Source: a bacterium (lineage in GTDB: Bacteria > Vulcanimicrobiota > JABDET01). Taken from it: a stretch of 64,000 nt of DNA. Position numbers and translations under genes: made by a program. This document shows, one piece after another, positions 63,822-64,000 of this stretch (the first letter of the stretch is position 1; each line of letters begins with the position of its first letter). The stretch covers positions 1 through 64,000 of the forward strand of contig JAKAVV010000005.1 of the NCBI GenBank assembly GCA_021817145.1, read 5' to 3'. The notes beneath the pieces were generated by a model that had not been told where the DNA came from, searched no databases, and saw only the letters and a program-made list of their open reading frames with translations.

Positions 63822-64000
63822 ATGGATAAAACCGAGAGTCCTCGCAAGAAGCTGATAGAGGTGGCGCTGCCTCTGGAGGTGATTAACCGCGAAGCGGCGC
63901 GGGAGAAGTCGATTCGGCACGGGCATCCGAGCACGCTGCACTTGTGGTGGGCGCGGCGACCCCTGGCGGCGTGTCGGGCGGTGCTGTTTGCGTCACTGGT
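63822..64000 (+). CDS. DUF1156-type DNA methylase (5' end only)
   Basis: The first 59 residues, cut by the window edge: [20 protein letters not shown] and [12 protein letters not shown] are the DUF1156 hallmark of large adenine methylases in DISARM-like and DUF499-linked defence loci. AGAGG precedes the ATG. G+C of these 179 bases is 64% (hand count), far above the genes before. Confidence 0.85.
   Translation, partial: MDKTESPRKKLIEVALPLEVINREAAREKSIRHGHPSTLHLWWARRPLAACRAVLFASL

Overview
The window is a densely packed bacterial chromosome segment with an estimated G+C in the low 40s (by eye). The organism is probably a Gram-negative, flagellated, respiring bacterium. It has minCDE, two flagellins, an HtrA-type envelope protease, a CuA heme-copper oxidase and a separate PurQ. 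I cannot assign a phylum safely; a deep-branching Nitrospirota-like lineage would fit. Start choices were made by eye from Shine-Dalgarno motifs.

Layout. 0-1 kb: end of purQ and an intact MntA/HepT toxin-antitoxin pair. 1.2-6.3 kb: minus-strand flagellar block with two flagellins, csrA, a sulfotransferase-like gene and long structured leaders; two of these leaders are copies of each other. 6.5-12 kb: a small coiled-coil membrane protein, a GAF-SARP-type regulator and a CuA-containing heme-copper oxidase operon. The catalytic subunit of that oxidase has Asn where the cross-linked active-site Tyr is expected. 12-18.8 kb: molybdenum cofactor genes (a MogA-MoeA fusion and moaA), a Pif1-like helicase with a WYL domain, a peroxiredoxin and a phosphoesterase. 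19-28 kb: rpsO-pnp, a B12-type ABC importer, nadD, an LCP protein, hsp20 and htrA. 28-39.7 kb: mostly minus strand, with a GGDEF protein, a broken MNT/HI0074 pair, an FNR-box operon (hemerythrin-DUF2249, NnrS-like protein and two small membrane proteins), a flavin reductase, a Crp/Fnr regulator, minCDE, an aminotransferase, an amidohydrolase and VapBC. 39.7-56.3 kb: exported proteins, lysC, tilS-hpt-ftsH-hpt2, purA, xer, tsaC, a glycogen-synthase-like gene, galT and a SPOR protein. 56.3-64 kb: a probable defence island with a helicase-nuclease, an HD phosphohydrolase, a HEPN-like protein and the start of a GC-rich DUF1156 methylase.

The parts link up in several ways. The SARP-like regulator is followed by a perfect 11-bp tandem repeat just upstream of the oxidase operon, which suggests direct control. 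The oxidase variant, the hemerythrin/NnrS-like operon with its class II FNR box, and the Crp/Fnr gene upstream together point to nitric oxide handling. csrA directly follows a flagellin, and the flagellin leaders carry several ANGGA sites, which suggests CsrA control of filament synthesis. The 56-64 kb block resembles the start of a DISARM-class or DUF1156/DUF499-type system and is cut off by the window edge.
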